Of a stretch of 57,973 nucleotides of DNA, positions 1 to 8,490 are shown piece by piece. Each line of letters starts with the position of its first letter. The stretch's first letter is position 1. Under the pieces are notes generated by a model, which worked only from the letters and a program-made list of their open reading frames with translations, ran no database searches and was not told the DNA's origin. The position numbers and the translations under genes are program-made. The stretch is from Pseudomonadota bacterium. GTDB taxonomy: Bacteria; Desulfobacterota; Desulfovibrionia; Desulfovibrionales; Desulfovibrionaceae. The stretch covers positions 1-57,973 of the forward strand of contig JAEWPX010000163.1 of NCBI GenBank assembly GCA_023399375.1, read 5' to 3'.

Positions 1-1070
1 CCCCGGCCCAGACGGCCGCCGCGCCGCAGGCCGCCCCGCGCACGACCACCGCGCCCCCGGTCCCGGCCGGCCCCGGCCCGAAGGGCAGCGTGGCCCCTGC
101 CGGTTCCGCCCAAGTCCGCGCGGGCGCGGGCCAGCCCAAACCGGCCTTCCCGCGACGCGATGGCCGGGGCAGGGGCATCAGGCTCGCCGTCGCCCTGGTC
201 GCGGCCCTTGGCCTTGGGGGCTATTTCCTCTTCGGCTCCGGCGGGAAAACGCCGCCCTCGCCCGTGGCGACGCAACCGCCCGCCCAGACGAAACAAACCG
301 CGCCCCCCCGCTCCTCCGACGCGGCCGGGCCCAAGGAGACCGCCCCGGCCCGGGACGCGGCGCAACCGTCCCCGGAGACGCCGCCGCACGCTGCCGCCTC
401 TTCCGAGGAGCCAAGCTCGCCCGCCACGGTCGCCACCACCGAATCGGCGGTCCCGGGGCCTGCCCCGACGCCCGCGCCCGCCGAACGGCCCCAGGTCGGG
501 GACGTCGCGGCGACCGTCGCGCCCCAATCCCAAATCGCGGCGAAACCGGCCGCGCCGGCGCTCCCCACCGAAGCCCCGGTTCGGACCGAGGTCGCGTCGC
601 CTGCCGCCACGGCTACCGCGGAAGCGGCGCGCTTCGGCCAAAACCCCGAACCCGAGCCGCAGCCGGCCTCGCCCGGGCCCCAAACCGCGCTGCCGGCCGC
701 CGGGCCGGCGGACCAGACGTCCCCGGCCACGCCCGCGGCGAAGCAGGAGCAAAAACCGGCCAAGCCGCAGGCGCTCTATATCGCCGTGGACGACGCCCGG
801 CTTCGCGCCCAGCCAAGCGACACGGCCGACATCCTGACCCGCCTGGATAGGGGCACGCGGGTGATCGTGCTCCGCCGCGACGGCGACTGGATACGCATTG
901 CCGAGCCCGGCGGACGCACCGGGTTCGTCAGCGCCAAACTGACCGCGACAAGCGCGCCGCCGCCCCCTCCAGCCCCGGCACCAGCGGCGCGTCCCACAAG
1001 GCAAGTGGCCCCACGCCCCGCCGCCAAATCAAGCGTCGAACCCCAAACCGGCTGGCGGATCGTCAAATGA
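1..1070 (+). CDS. Membrane-anchored SH3-domain protein, 5' end missing
   Basis: The reading frame is open to the left edge of the window, so the true start lies upstream. A GTG at 90 is only an internal candidate with no convincing ribosome site. The visible part is a Pro/Ala-rich stretch, an Arg-rich segment, one membrane helix (about residues 30-48 counted from the GTG), a long Ala/Pro/Thr/Glu linker of about 180 residues, and a C-terminal bacterial SH3 domain (about residues 228-285). The SH3 domain would be extracytoplasmic and could bind peptidoglycan or a protein partner. Disordered linker, basic juxtamembrane segment, helix and extracytoplasmic sensor is also the layout of membrane Ser/Thr kinases. 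With three FHA proteins and a PP2C phosphatase downstream, the missing N-terminus may be a kinase domain; this is inference only. It is the first visible gene of the Tad-type cluster. Confidence 0.75.
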   Translation, partial: PAQTAAAPQAAPRTTTAPPVPAGPGPKGSVAPAGSAQVRAGAGQPKPAFPRRDGRGRGIRLAVALVAALGLGGYFLFGSGGKTPPSPVATQPPAQTKQTAPPRSSDAAGPKETAPARDAAQPSPETPPHAAASSEEPSSPATVATTESAVPGPAPTPAPAERPQVGDVAATVAPQSQIAAKPAAPALPTEAPVRTEVASPAATATAEAARFGQNPEPEPQPASPGPQTALPAAGPADQTSPATPAAKQEQKPAKPQALYIAVDDARLRAQPSDTADILTRLDRGTRVIVLRRDGDWIRIAEPGGRTGFVSAKLTATSAPPPPPAPAPAARPTRQVAPRPAAKSSVEPQTGWRIVK

Positions 1071-1116
1071 GGCCTGTTACCCTGGAGAAGCCCCACGGTT
1101 GCCGGAGGACGGACAC

Positions 1117-1641
1117 ATGAAACATTGCACCATGGCTCTGGCCTTCCTGCTGTGCCTGACGGCGGGGGCCTGCGCGCCCAAGGCGAAGCCGACCGACCAG
1201 CCGACCCAGCCGGCCGTCGGCAGCAAGCTCGTGGCCCCGGCCGAGGCGGTCTTCGCCTCGCTCGACTGCGCCCGCAAGCCCCTTCCCTTCGTCGCCCTGG
1301 AGCAGAACACGCTGACGCCAAATCCGGCCAAACCCGGAAGCCAGCTGCTCCACCACATGGTCTACGCCTTTTGCCCGACGACAGGCGGAAAGGCCGACAC
1401 CGGCGTGCTGACGCGCTCCCTTTTCTCCAACGGCAAACTGGTCTTTTCCGACGTCACCCGGGACTTCAGCCTGACGCCCGGCCGCGTGGCCGTGGATGCC
1501 GTGATTTCCGTGCCCGCCGAGGCCGCCGCCGGGAAGTACGTCTACACCGTCGAATACGTCAGCAACGCCGAGGCCCGAAAACGCAAGCTGGCCCGGACGC
1601 TGACCCTGGACGAAAAGCTCGACCTCGTCTTGGTCAAATAG
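1117..1641 (+). CDS. Putative lipoprotein of the Tad locus
   Basis: 174 residues. ATG 1117 is chosen because GGAGGA sits 7 nt upstream (1104-1109); a TTG at 1099 is in frame but has no such site. A signal peptide of about 18 residues ends at Cys19 (LTAGAC). This resembles a lipobox but has Ala rather than Leu at -3, so lipidation is probable rather than certain. The remainder is a soluble domain with alternating strands that I do not recognise. TadD-type lipoproteins occur in Tad clusters, but no TPR pattern is visible here. The position just before the pilin genes suggests a periplasmic or outer-membrane accessory role in the pilus. Confidence 0.65.
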   Translation: MKHCTMALAFLLCLTAGACAPKAKPTDQPTQPAVGSKLVAPAEAVFASLDCARKPLPFVALEQNTLTPNPAKPGSQLLHHMVYAFCPTTGGKADTGVLTRSLFSNGKLVFSDVTRDFSLTPGRVAVDAVISVPAEAAAGKYVYTVEYVSNAEARKRKLARTLTLDEKLDLVLVK

Positions 1642-1652
1642 GGGGAAGGACC

Positions 1653-1898
1653 TTGGGACCGGCGCATTGGCTCGTGGAAGCGGCAAAACGCCTGCTCGCC
1701 CACCGCGCGCTGGCGGGATGCCGCCGTGCCCTTTCCCGTGTGACCGCATCGCAAGGCGGGGCCGTCACCGTGGAGTACGGTCTGGTCATCCTGATCGCGG
1801 CAGCCATCCTTTACGGAGTCGAGGACAAGATATTCCGCCCCATGGCCAAGGAAATATTGAATAATTTCATGGATTTTATTGCCAAACCCTATCCATGA
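1653..1898 (+). CDS. flp: Flp-type pilin 1
   Basis: About 81 residues from TTG 1653, which follows a purine-rich GGGGGAAGGA; GTG 1674 is an alternative, so the start is uncertain. A basic leader is followed by the type IVb processing site G|AVTVEYGLVILIA, with Glu at +5 and Tyr at +6, and a hydrophobic helix. Flp pilins are cleaved by a TadV-type prepilin peptidase and polymerised into Tad pili. No tadV is present in the window. The leader is long for an Flp pilin and the mature part short. A second pilin follows 17 nt downstream, so the fibre may be mixed or the two may be used alternatively. Confidence 0.85.
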   Translation: MGPAHWLVEAAKRLLAHRALAGCRRALSRVTASQGGAVTVEYGLVILIAAAILYGVEDKIFRPMAKEILNNFMDFIAKPYP

Positions 1899-1915
1899 CA
1901 CCAGGGAGCCCAGGA

Positions 1916-2146
1916 ATGAAAAGACTCAGCGACTTCTGCCTCGCCCTTTCCGTGAAGACATGCTGCGCCGTCGACGGACTCAAACGCCGCCTGCGCGACG
2001 AGCAGGGCGCGACCACGGTGGAATACGCCCTGCTCATCGCCGTCATCGTCATCGGCATCATCGCGGCGGCCACCTACATGTTCGATCCGCTCAAGGAATT
2101 TTTCAAGGACGTCGTCAAGAAGGTCAAGGAAACCGCCGGGGTGTAA
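1916..2146 (+). CDS. flp: Flp-type pilin 2
   Basis: 76 residues from ATG 1916, with GGGAG 7 nt upstream; an in-frame ATG at 1895 is less well placed. The leader ends RDEQG and processing would give ATTVEYALLIAVIVIG, with Glu+5/Tyr+6, followed by the hydrophobic assembly helix and a short Lys-rich tail (KEFFKDVVKKVKE). This is a textbook Flp/Fap pilin and the better candidate for the major subunit. It sits between flp1 and the tadE-like gene. Confidence 0.93.
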   Translation: MKRLSDFCLALSVKTCCAVDGLKRRLRDEQGATTVEYALLIAVIVIGIIAAATYMFDPLKEFFKDVVKKVKETAGV

Positions 2147-2150
2147 CGAC

Positions 2151-2645
2151 ATGAGCGGTTTTCCCCAGGCCTTGGCCCTGCTCCTCCTCGCCCCTTACGG
2201 GGACGTGTTCCCGCCGCTGGCGCCAGGTACGGCAGTCGCGGCGGTGCGGGCCCGGACCAGTCCGGGCGCAAGCCTCAAGTCTTGCGGCCATGACCAGGCC
2301 GGGGCGGCGACCATCGAATTCGCCTTCGCCCTCATGTTCCTTCTCTTCCTGTTCGTTGCCTTCGTGAACATCTCGGAAATCTTCCTGGCCCATTCCCGGC
2401 TGCGCTACGCCACCTTCGTGGCCTCGCGGGTCGAGGCCGTGGGCGGGCCGGCCCGGAAGGCCGCCTCGGAGATCGACAAGGAGCTCACGCTGAAAATCAC
2501 GTCGAACAAGGTCAGCGCCGAAAAGAAGATCGAGCTTCCCAAGGCCGTGGGCACGCTTTTCGGCACCGGCGAATCCTTCACCATCAGCCACGCGGTCAAG
2601 ACCTTCAAGGAACCCAAACCCTCCGGGGACAACGCGGCGAAGTGA
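2151..2645 (+). CDS. tadE: TadE-like minor pilin (pseudopilin)
   Basis: 164 residues, starting 4 nt after the second pilin, so probably translationally coupled. After an unusually long N-terminal extension of about 50 residues comes a processing-like site G|AATIEFAFALMFLLF, again with Glu at +5, then one membrane helix and a roughly 85-residue extracytoplasmic domain. TadE proteins are prepilin-like minor subunits processed by the same peptidase as Flp. The long leader may mean the real start lies further downstream, for example a GTG near 2246, but no better ribosome site is visible there. Confidence 0.82.
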   Translation: MSGFPQALALLLLAPYGDVFPPLAPGTAVAAVRARTSPGASLKSCGHDQAGAATIEFAFALMFLLFLFVAFVNISEIFLAHSRLRYATFVASRVEAVGGPARKAASEIDKELTLKITSNKVSAEKKIELPKAVGTLFGTGESFTISHAVKTFKEPKPSGDNAAK

Positions 2646-2649
2646 ATCC

Positions 2650-3594
2650 ATGACGCGACGCAACACACGCCCAAGCGACCAGCGCGGCTCGGTCACGGTT
2701 TTCGTGGCCCTGCTGTTGCCCACGCTCATGGTCATGATTTTTCTGGCGATCAACATCGGCCAGCTCGTCTTCGAGAAGATCCGGCTGCAAAACGTGGCCG
2801 ACGCCTGCGCCCTGTCGGCGGCGGCGGCGCAGGCGGCCGGGCTCAACGAGATCGCCGAGGTCAACTTCTGGAGCCAGGATTACGTTTTTCCCATCGCCAA
2901 GGCGGTCATGGCCTGGAGCGAGAGCATGCCGTGGAAAAGCAAAAGCAAGGCCAAATCCGCCGTGCGCTACTACAAGGGCGTATTCCGGGCCCTGCGCGAG
3001 TATCAGGACGACGCCAACACCTATTACGCCAAAAAGGCCATGCAGATCGCCAAGGCGGTCAAGAAGGCCAACTACGACGACATCGGCATTAAATCCGTGC
3101 GCCTCACGCCGCTCAATCCCCGGTCGAGCCTGGAAAATCCCGGCAAGCTCTTGAAATACAAAACGCACCGCGAAACGGTCCGCTATGCCTATGTCGGCGC
3201 GTCGGACCACCATCCCTGCGCCATCTCCGCGGCCCTGACCTGGTCCGACCTCATGGCAGGCCCCAAGGACCATTTCTGCACCCATATGGGCGCGTTGCCC
3301 GTCGTGATCTGCGGCAAGCACCACGAGCATGACAGCACGGAATTCGAATACAAGATTTCCAAGAAAAGCTCGCCCATGACCTACGCCGCCTTCAAGCTGA
3401 CCCAGGAATCCAAGGACTTCGTCCTGGCCGAATCGATTTTCGGCAAGATGAAAAAGATGGAGGCCTATGCGGCTGCCATGCCCACCAAGGGCAACGTGGA
3501 AAAAGGCAAGCCGGACTACGTCGCGGTTCTCGTCAGGCTCGACAAGCTGCGTCCCAGGCCCGACATCCCGGACCTGGACAAGGTGCTGCATTAG
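2650..3594 (+). CDS. tadG: TadG-like pilus assembly protein
   Basis: 314 residues. The N-terminus (QRGSVTVFVALLLPTLMVMI) is a single signal-anchor helix of the putative Flp pilus-assembly TadE/G-like family, followed by FEKIRLQNVADACALSAAAA, the typical TadG pattern. The large C-terminal domain would be extracytoplasmic. The Glu+5 of true pseudopilins is absent, as expected for TadG. It has no von Willebrand A extension and is short for TadG. The gene begins 4 nt after tadE. Confidence 0.82.
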   Translation: MTRRNTRPSDQRGSVTVFVALLLPTLMVMIFLAINIGQLVFEKIRLQNVADACALSAAAAQAAGLNEIAEVNFWSQDYVFPIAKAVMAWSESMPWKSKSKAKSAVRYYKGVFRALREYQDDANTYYAKKAMQIAKAVKKANYDDIGIKSVRLTPLNPRSSLENPGKLLKYKTHRETVRYAYVGASDHHPCAISAALTWSDLMAGPKDHFCTHMGALPVVICGKHHEHDSTEFEYKISKKSSPMTYAAFKLTQESKDFVLAESIFGKMKKMEAYAAAMPTKGNVEKGKPDYVAVLVRLDKLRPRPDIPDLDKVLH

Positions 3595-3605
3595 GAGGGC
3601 GGGCG

Positions 3606-3992
3606 ATGCGGGCATTTCGCAGGGCAACGGCGCGGCTTTCGCGCGACGAGCGAGGCCAGGCCATGATCGAGGCCGCCTTCATGCTCTTCTGGCTCTCGTT
3701 CGTGCTCATGTTCCTGCTGTGGGGACGCACGCTCTACGAGAACATGGCCCGCGCCGAGGAGAACCTGCGCTACGACCTGCGCGAAAAACTGGACGCCATT
3801 GCCGGAAAGTCCTTCCGGCGCGTGGAGAAAAAAACCGAGGCCGTCCTCGAGGTGCCCGGAACCATCGGCGAAAAGCTCGATCAAAACCCGGTGCGGGTGC
3901 CGCTTAAGCTCGTCGGCTACGGCGGCAGTTACACCGGGAGAACCAAGAGCGAATACTTTTGTTACGTCCGCGAACGCAAAATCAACGAGTGA
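3606..3992 (+). CDS. Second TadE-like minor pilin
   Basis: 128 residues. A short basic leader (RDERG) precedes QAMIEAAFMLFWLSFVLMFL, giving a prepilin-type cleavage site with Glu at +5 of the mature protein, one membrane helix, and a small charged extracytoplasmic domain. It may take the place of TadF in this locus. It is the second pseudopilin here and lies 11 nt after the TadG-like gene and 3 nt before cpaB. Confidence 0.8.
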   Translation: MRAFRRATARLSRDERGQAMIEAAFMLFWLSFVLMFLLWGRTLYENMARAEENLRYDLREKLDAIAGKSFRRVEKKTEAVLEVPGTIGEKLDQNPVRVPLKLVGYGGSYTGRTKSEYFCYVRERKINE

Positions 3993-3995
3993 ATC

Positions 3996-4862
3996 ATGAG
4001 CAAGTCCCGACTGATCCTGATCTCCCTGGGTGTGGCCCTTTTCGCCCTGCTGCTGGTCTATTCCTACATCTACAAGAAAGAAAAGGAACTGCTTTCCCTG
4101 GCCACGCCCATCAAGGTCGTGGTGGCCGCCAAGGACATTCCCGAGGACGCCCTGCTCGACGAATCCGCGCTCACGGTCGTGGAAATTCCCAAGAAGTTCG
4201 TCCAGCCCGGGGCGCTGACCCGGCCGGCCGAGGCGACGGACCGCATCTCGGCCGTGCCCATGCTCAAGGGCTCCCAGGTGCTGGATTACTTTTTCCGGCC
4301 GGCGGCCGAGGAAGGCGTGGCCCGCAAGATTCCGGCGGACAAGCGCGCCTACAGCATTGCGGTCAATGACGTCACCGCCGTGGCCGGCTTGGTGCGGCCC
4401 GGTGATTTCGTGGACGTGCTGGTCACGGCCCAGACCGGCTCCATCCAGCAGGGCCAGTCCGTGCCCGAGGGCTCGATCGCCCGCATGCTGCTCCAAAACA
4501 TCCTGGTGCTGGCTGTGAACCAGCGCTCCACGGCCGGCTCCGCCCAGCGCATCGCTCCCAGCCAGCAGGCCGCCGGCGGCCTGGCCGCGAGCGTGACCCC
4601 GGAAAGCCAGAAAGCACCGAGCAGCCTGCGCACCCTGACCCTGTCCCTGACGCCCGACGAAGCCCAAAAGACGGCTATGGCCCAGGAGATCGGCAGCCTG
4701 TCCGTGGCCTTGCGCAGCAGTTGGCAAAAGCCGGAGCAGCAGCCGCTGCCCCTGGCCAACGTCACCGCCCAGCAGGTCCTCGGCACGGAAAAACCGGTGC
4801 TTCCCCGCGCCCGTCCGGTCTGGACCGAATTTCGGGGCAGCGAGGAAATTCAGGTGCGTTAG
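3996..4862 (+). CDS. cpaB: CpaB/RcpC pilus assembly protein
   Basis: 288 residues. An N-terminal membrane anchor (residues 7-25) is followed by a SAF domain: IKVVVAAKDIPEDALLDESA, then the region around GSQVLDYFF and a second module with VRPGDFVDVLV. CpaB proteins are periplasmic and act with the CpaC secretin at the outer-membrane channel of the Tad apparatus. The gene precedes the secretin as in other Tad clusters. Length and domain order are normal for the family. Confidence 0.92.
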   Translation: MSKSRLILISLGVALFALLLVYSYIYKKEKELLSLATPIKVVVAAKDIPEDALLDESALTVVEIPKKFVQPGALTRPAEATDRISAVPMLKGSQVLDYFFRPAAEEGVARKIPADKRAYSIAVNDVTAVAGLVRPGDFVDVLVTAQTGSIQQGQSVPEGSIARMLLQNILVLAVNQRSTAGSAQRIAPSQQAAGGLAASVTPESQKAPSSLRTLTLSLTPDEAQKTAMAQEIGSLSVALRSSWQKPEQQPLPLANVTAQQVLGTEKPVLPRARPVWTEFRGSEEIQVR

Positions 4863-4933
4863 CGCCGCCTGGGACGACATCGGCCACGGCGCGAGACGAG
4901 GAACACAACCCTTCCCGAGAGGTATCCGCAACC

Positions 4934-6382
4934 ATGAATCGGACGTCACTGGCGCACCGGGGCGCGGCCGTAGCCGCCCTGCTTGCCGCCCTCGTATTCT
5001 GGGCCGCCCTTGCCCTGGCCGAGGAACCGACCCGGATGGAAATGGCCGCCGGCCAGAGCATCCCCGTCGAACCCGGCTTCGCCGTGGACAAGGTCGCCGT
5101 AGGCGATCCGGAGGTGCTCGGCGTGGCCCGGACCTCGGACACGTCCATGCTCGTCAACGCCAAGAAGTCCGGCCAGACCAACCTCATCATCCTGGGCACG
5201 GCCGGACAGCAGAAGGAATACCAGATCCGCGTGCGCGCCGGCAGCCTGGACGACGACGCCGCCGCCCTGCGCGAGATGCTGGCCGGCATGGAAGGAGTGA
5301 CGGTCAAGGTGCTCGGCGGCAGGCTCGTGGTCTCGGGCGAGGTCTACAGCGCCGAGCACTACGACAAGGTGGCCGCCACTCTGGCCGGCATGCCCGGGAC
5401 CGTCAACCAGGTGGACATGAGCCCGGTCATGAAGCGCATCTTAAGCGACCAGATCAAAAAGGAGATCAACCGGCCGGGCGTGGCGGTCAAGGCCGTGCGC
5501 AACTCCTTCATCCTCGACGGCACGGTGAACGCCGCCGAGGACATCGAGCGGGCCCAGAAAATCGCCTCCCTGTATTCCAAAAGCGTGATCAACACCCTGC
5601 GGGTCGCGCCCGAACCGCCCAAGCCCTACCGCAAGCCCGAACTGATCGAAGTGACCATGCAGATCATGGAGCTGTCCAAGACCGCCCTGCGCGACCTGGG
5701 CGTGCACTGGAACCCCCTTGGCACCCTGGACGCCACGGCCTCCTACGACTCCGAGAAAAGCGCCTCCATCGCCTCCACCGTGACCGGCACCCTGTCGAGC
5801 CTGCTGCCCAAGATGCGCCGCATCCAGGACGAGGGCCAGGGCCGCTCGCTCATGAACCAGGCGGTCATCACCAAGCAGGGCGGCGAGGCCAAGTTCTTCG
5901 CCGGCACCGAGGTCCCCATCTCCGTGGCCCAGAGCCTCGGCACCATGGGGGTGGAATATAAAAAGATCGGCATGACGCTCAACGTCTCGCCGAACATCGA
6001 CCCCTTGAGCAACATCGACACCTCGATCCACGTCGAATCGAGCTCCATCATTTCCGAAAACGCCACCACCGGCGCGCCGACCGTCAGCACCAACAACCTG
6101 TCCACGGCCTTAAACGTGGCCTCGGGCCAGAGCATCGTCCTCGGCGGACTCATCGGCCAGCGTGAACTGGAAGCCCTTTCCCTGTCGCCCCCCGACAACC
6201 AGCAAAGCCTGCTCCAGCTCAACCGCCGCACCAAGGCCGGCACCGACGGCTGGGAGGTGGTGGTCTTCATCACGCCGAGCGTCGTCTCCCACCCCGGGCA
6301 GGCGCTGGGGGAAATGAAAGGCAAGGTGGAGCAGTCATTCAAGAAAAAAGACCTCGAACGTCTGCGCAAGCAGGGCAACTGA
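4934..6382 (+). CDS. cpaC: CpaC/RcpA secretin of the Tad apparatus
   Basis: 482 residues from ATG 4934, preceded by GAGAGG about 10 nt upstream. The signal peptide ends near residue 28 (ALA|EEP). The N-terminal pilus domain (residues 30-110, with VEPGFAVDKVAVGDPEVLGV) is followed by a BON-like segment (about 112-190) and the secretin domain (about 230-450, with GGEAKFFAGTEVPI and SGQSIVLGGLIG). Secretins form the outer-membrane pore for the pilus. It lies between cpaB and the TadZ-TadA gene, as expected. Length is normal for the family. Confidence 0.93.
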   Translation: MNRTSLAHRGAAVAALLAALVFWAALALAEEPTRMEMAAGQSIPVEPGFAVDKVAVGDPEVLGVARTSDTSMLVNAKKSGQTNLIILGTAGQQKEYQIRVRAGSLDDDAAALREMLAGMEGVTVKVLGGRLVVSGEVYSAEHYDKVAATLAGMPGTVNQVDMSPVMKRILSDQIKKEINRPGVAVKAVRNSFILDGTVNAAEDIERAQKIASLYSKSVINTLRVAPEPPKPYRKPELIEVTMQIMELSKTALRDLGVHWNPLGTLDATASYDSEKSASIASTVTGTLSSLLPKMRRIQDEGQGRSLMNQAVITKQGGEAKFFAGTEVPISVAQSLGTMGVEYKKIGMTLNVSPNIDPLSNIDTSIHVESSSIISENATTGAPTVSTNNLSTALNVASGQSIVLGGLIGQRELEALSLSPPDNQQSLLQLNRRTKAGTDGWEVVVFITPSVVSHPGQALGEMKGKVEQSFKKKDLERLRKQGN

Positions 6383-6393
6383 AGCGGACGGCC

Positions 6394-8490
6394 ATGCCTG
6401 GCAAGCTTGTTTCGCTTTACGCCTCGCGGGGCGGCGTCGGCAGGACGTTTCTGGCCGTCAACCTGGCCGTGGACCTGCTGCTCGAGACGCGCGAACCGGT
6501 ACTGCTCCTGGATCTCGGCAGCCCGTTTTCCATGGACGCGGCCCAGTTCCTCGGTCTGGGCGAGGTCAACACCCTGGAGGCGCTCTTGCCCACGGCCGAC
6601 CGGCTGGCGCCGCCCATGCTCAAGTCCTTCGCCACCAGCCACAAAAGCGGCCTGGACGTGCTGGCCCTTTTCGCGACGCGCCGGGCGGCGGCCGCGCCGC
6701 CCCCGGCCGAGGCCCTGGCCGCGCTGGCCTCCCGACTGCTGGCCGTCTATGGCTGGGTCGTGGCCGACCTGGGGCACGGTTTCGGCCCGGCCGAGGCCCG
6801 GCTGCTCGACCTGTCCGAAGCCATCCTGGTACCGGCCACGCCCGAACCCCTGGGCATGGCCCACGCCTTGGCCGACCTCGATTTCCTGCGGCAGCGCAAC
6901 TATTCCCGGCAGGCGGTCCGGTGCGTGCTCAATCGCGTGGGCGAGGACGAGCGGGTTTCCGCCCAGTCCATTGAGCAGGCCCTGGGCCGGGAGATCTTCG
7001 GCCGCATCCCCTACGACCGCAACGCCCCGTCCGGCCTGGCCGGAGGGAAGACCTACCCCGGCGACCTCCCGCGCCATGAGATGACCAAGGCCTTCGACGC
7101 CCTGGCCCACGCCCTGGTCACCAGGGGCGGGCAGGCCCGGGTCGCGCCCGAGGCCGGCGGGCGGCAGGAGCTCCCGGAGGCCGCGCCGGATCTCGACGCG
7201 GTCAAGCGCGACATCCACAAGCGCCTGCTGGAAACGTTCGACCTCAAGTACGCCGACATGGAGGTCGGCCAGGACCCGGCCAAGCGCGAGGAACTGCGCC
7301 AGGAAGTGACAAGGCACATCATCCTGCTCATCGACGAGACCACGGGCCTGCGCTCGCGCGAGGCCCGCGACCGCCTGGTCGCGGAACTGCTCCAGGACGT
7401 CCTGGGCCTGGGGCTGCTGGAAGACCTGTTGCACGACCCGTCGATCTCCGAAATCATGGTCAACAGCTTTGACGTCATCTACGTGGAGCGCGCCGGCCGC
7501 ATCGAGACCTCCGAGCGCAAGTTCCTCTCCGAGGCGCACCTCATGCGCGTCATCGAGCGCATCGTCGCGCCGCTCGGGCGCAAAATCGACACGGCCACGC
7601 CCATGGTGGACGCCAGGCTCGCCGACGGCTCGCGGGTCAACGCCATCATTCCGCCCCTGGCGCTCAAGGGCGCGGCCCTGACCATCCGCAAATTTCCGGA
7701 CAAAAAGCTTTCCTGCCAGGACCTCATCGGCCTCGGCACGCTGTCGCCCCAGATGGAGGCCTTCCTCCAGGCCGCGGTCCTGGCCCGGCTCAACATCCTC
7801 ATCTCCGGCGGCACCGGCTCGGGCAAGACCACGCTGCTCAACATCCTGTCGGGGTTCATCCCCGCGGACGAACGCATCGTCACCGTGGAGGACTCGGCCG
7901 AGCTCAAGCTCCAGCAGCCCCACGTCATCACCCTGGAAGGCCGTCCCCCCAACATCGAGGGCAAGGGCGAGGTGACCATCCGCGACCTGGTGCGCAACTG
8001 CCTGCGCATGCGCCCGGACCGCATCGTGGTCGGCGAGTGCCGCGGGGCCGAGGCGCTCGACATGCTGCAAGCCATGAACACCGGCCACGACGGATCGCTC
8101 ACCACCATCCACGCCAACAGCGCCCGGGAAGCCTTGAGCCGCCTGGAAACCCTGGTCATGTACGCCGGCTACGAGCTGACCCCGAAGACTATCCGCGAAC
8201 AGGTCGTCGGAGCCATCGACCTGATCATCCAGATCAAGCGCTTCAAGGACGGCAAGCGCCGCATGGTGCAACTTGCCGAGGTCACCGGCATGGAAGGCGA
8301 CGTCGTGACCCTGGGCGACATCTTCGTCTTCCGCCAGGAAGGCGCGCCCACGCCCCAGTCGGTGCAGGGGGCTTACGTGGCCACGGGCTACATTCCCCGT
8401 TGCCTGGCCGATTTCGAGGATCGCGGCGTGAGCGTGCCGCGTGAAATCTTCTGGACCGCCGCCATGGCGGCTGGCGAGGCGCGACGATGA
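6394..8490 (+). CDS. tadA: TadZ-TadA fusion: MinD-like domain joined to the secretion ATPase
   Basis: 698 residues. Residues 1-235 are a MinD/ParA-like TadZ/CpaE domain with no receiver domain in front. Its deviant P-loop reads SRGGVGRT (11-18), with Arg in place of both signature lysines of KGGxGKT, so nucleotide hydrolysis is doubtful. Residues 255-690 are a CpaF/TadA motor with Walker A GGTGSGKTT (about 472-480), an acidic Walker-B region ending VVGECRGAEALD, and the TTIHANS histidine box. TadA powers pilus extension, while TadZ normally sits as a separate polar localisation factor. Here the two are one polypeptide. The stop overlaps the start of tadB by 4 nt. Confidence 0.93.
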   Translation: MPGKLVSLYASRGGVGRTFLAVNLAVDLLLETREPVLLLDLGSPFSMDAAQFLGLGEVNTLEALLPTADRLAPPMLKSFATSHKSGLDVLALFATRRAAAAPPPAEALAALASRLLAVYGWVVADLGHGFGPAEARLLDLSEAILVPATPEPLGMAHALADLDFLRQRNYSRQAVRCVLNRVGEDERVSAQSIEQALGREIFGRIPYDRNAPSGLAGGKTYPGDLPRHEMTKAFDALAHALVTRGGQARVAPEAGGRQELPEAAPDLDAVKRDIHKRLLETFDLKYADMEVGQDPAKREELRQEVTRHIILLIDETTGLRSREARDRLVAELLQDVLGLGLLEDLLHDPSISEIMVNSFDVIYVERAGRIETSERKFLSEAHLMRVIERIVAPLGRKIDTATPMVDARLADGSRVNAIIPPLALKGAALTIRKFPDKKLSCQDLIGLGTLSPQMEAFLQAAVLARLNILISGGTGSGKTTLLNILSGFIPADERIVTVEDSAELKLQQPHVITLEGRPPNIEGKGEVTIRDLVRNCLRMRPDRIVVGECRGAEALDMLQAMNTGHDGSLTTIHANSAREALSRLETLVMYAGYELTPKTIREQVVGAIDLIIQIKRFKDGKRRMVQLAEVTGMEGDVVTLGDIFVFRQEGAPTPQSVQGAYVATGYIPRCLADFEDRGVSVPREIFWTAAMAAGEARR

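Noticed and set aside
160..837. Arg/Pro-rich frame within the SH3 protein gene
   Set aside because: Out-of-frame shadow of the Ala/Pro-rich linker; composition is what GC-rich antisense or shifted frames give.
5743..8271. 842-codon minus-strand frame opposite cpaC/tadA
   Set aside because: It spans two well-supported plus-strand genes and has a composition typical of antisense in high-GC DNA.
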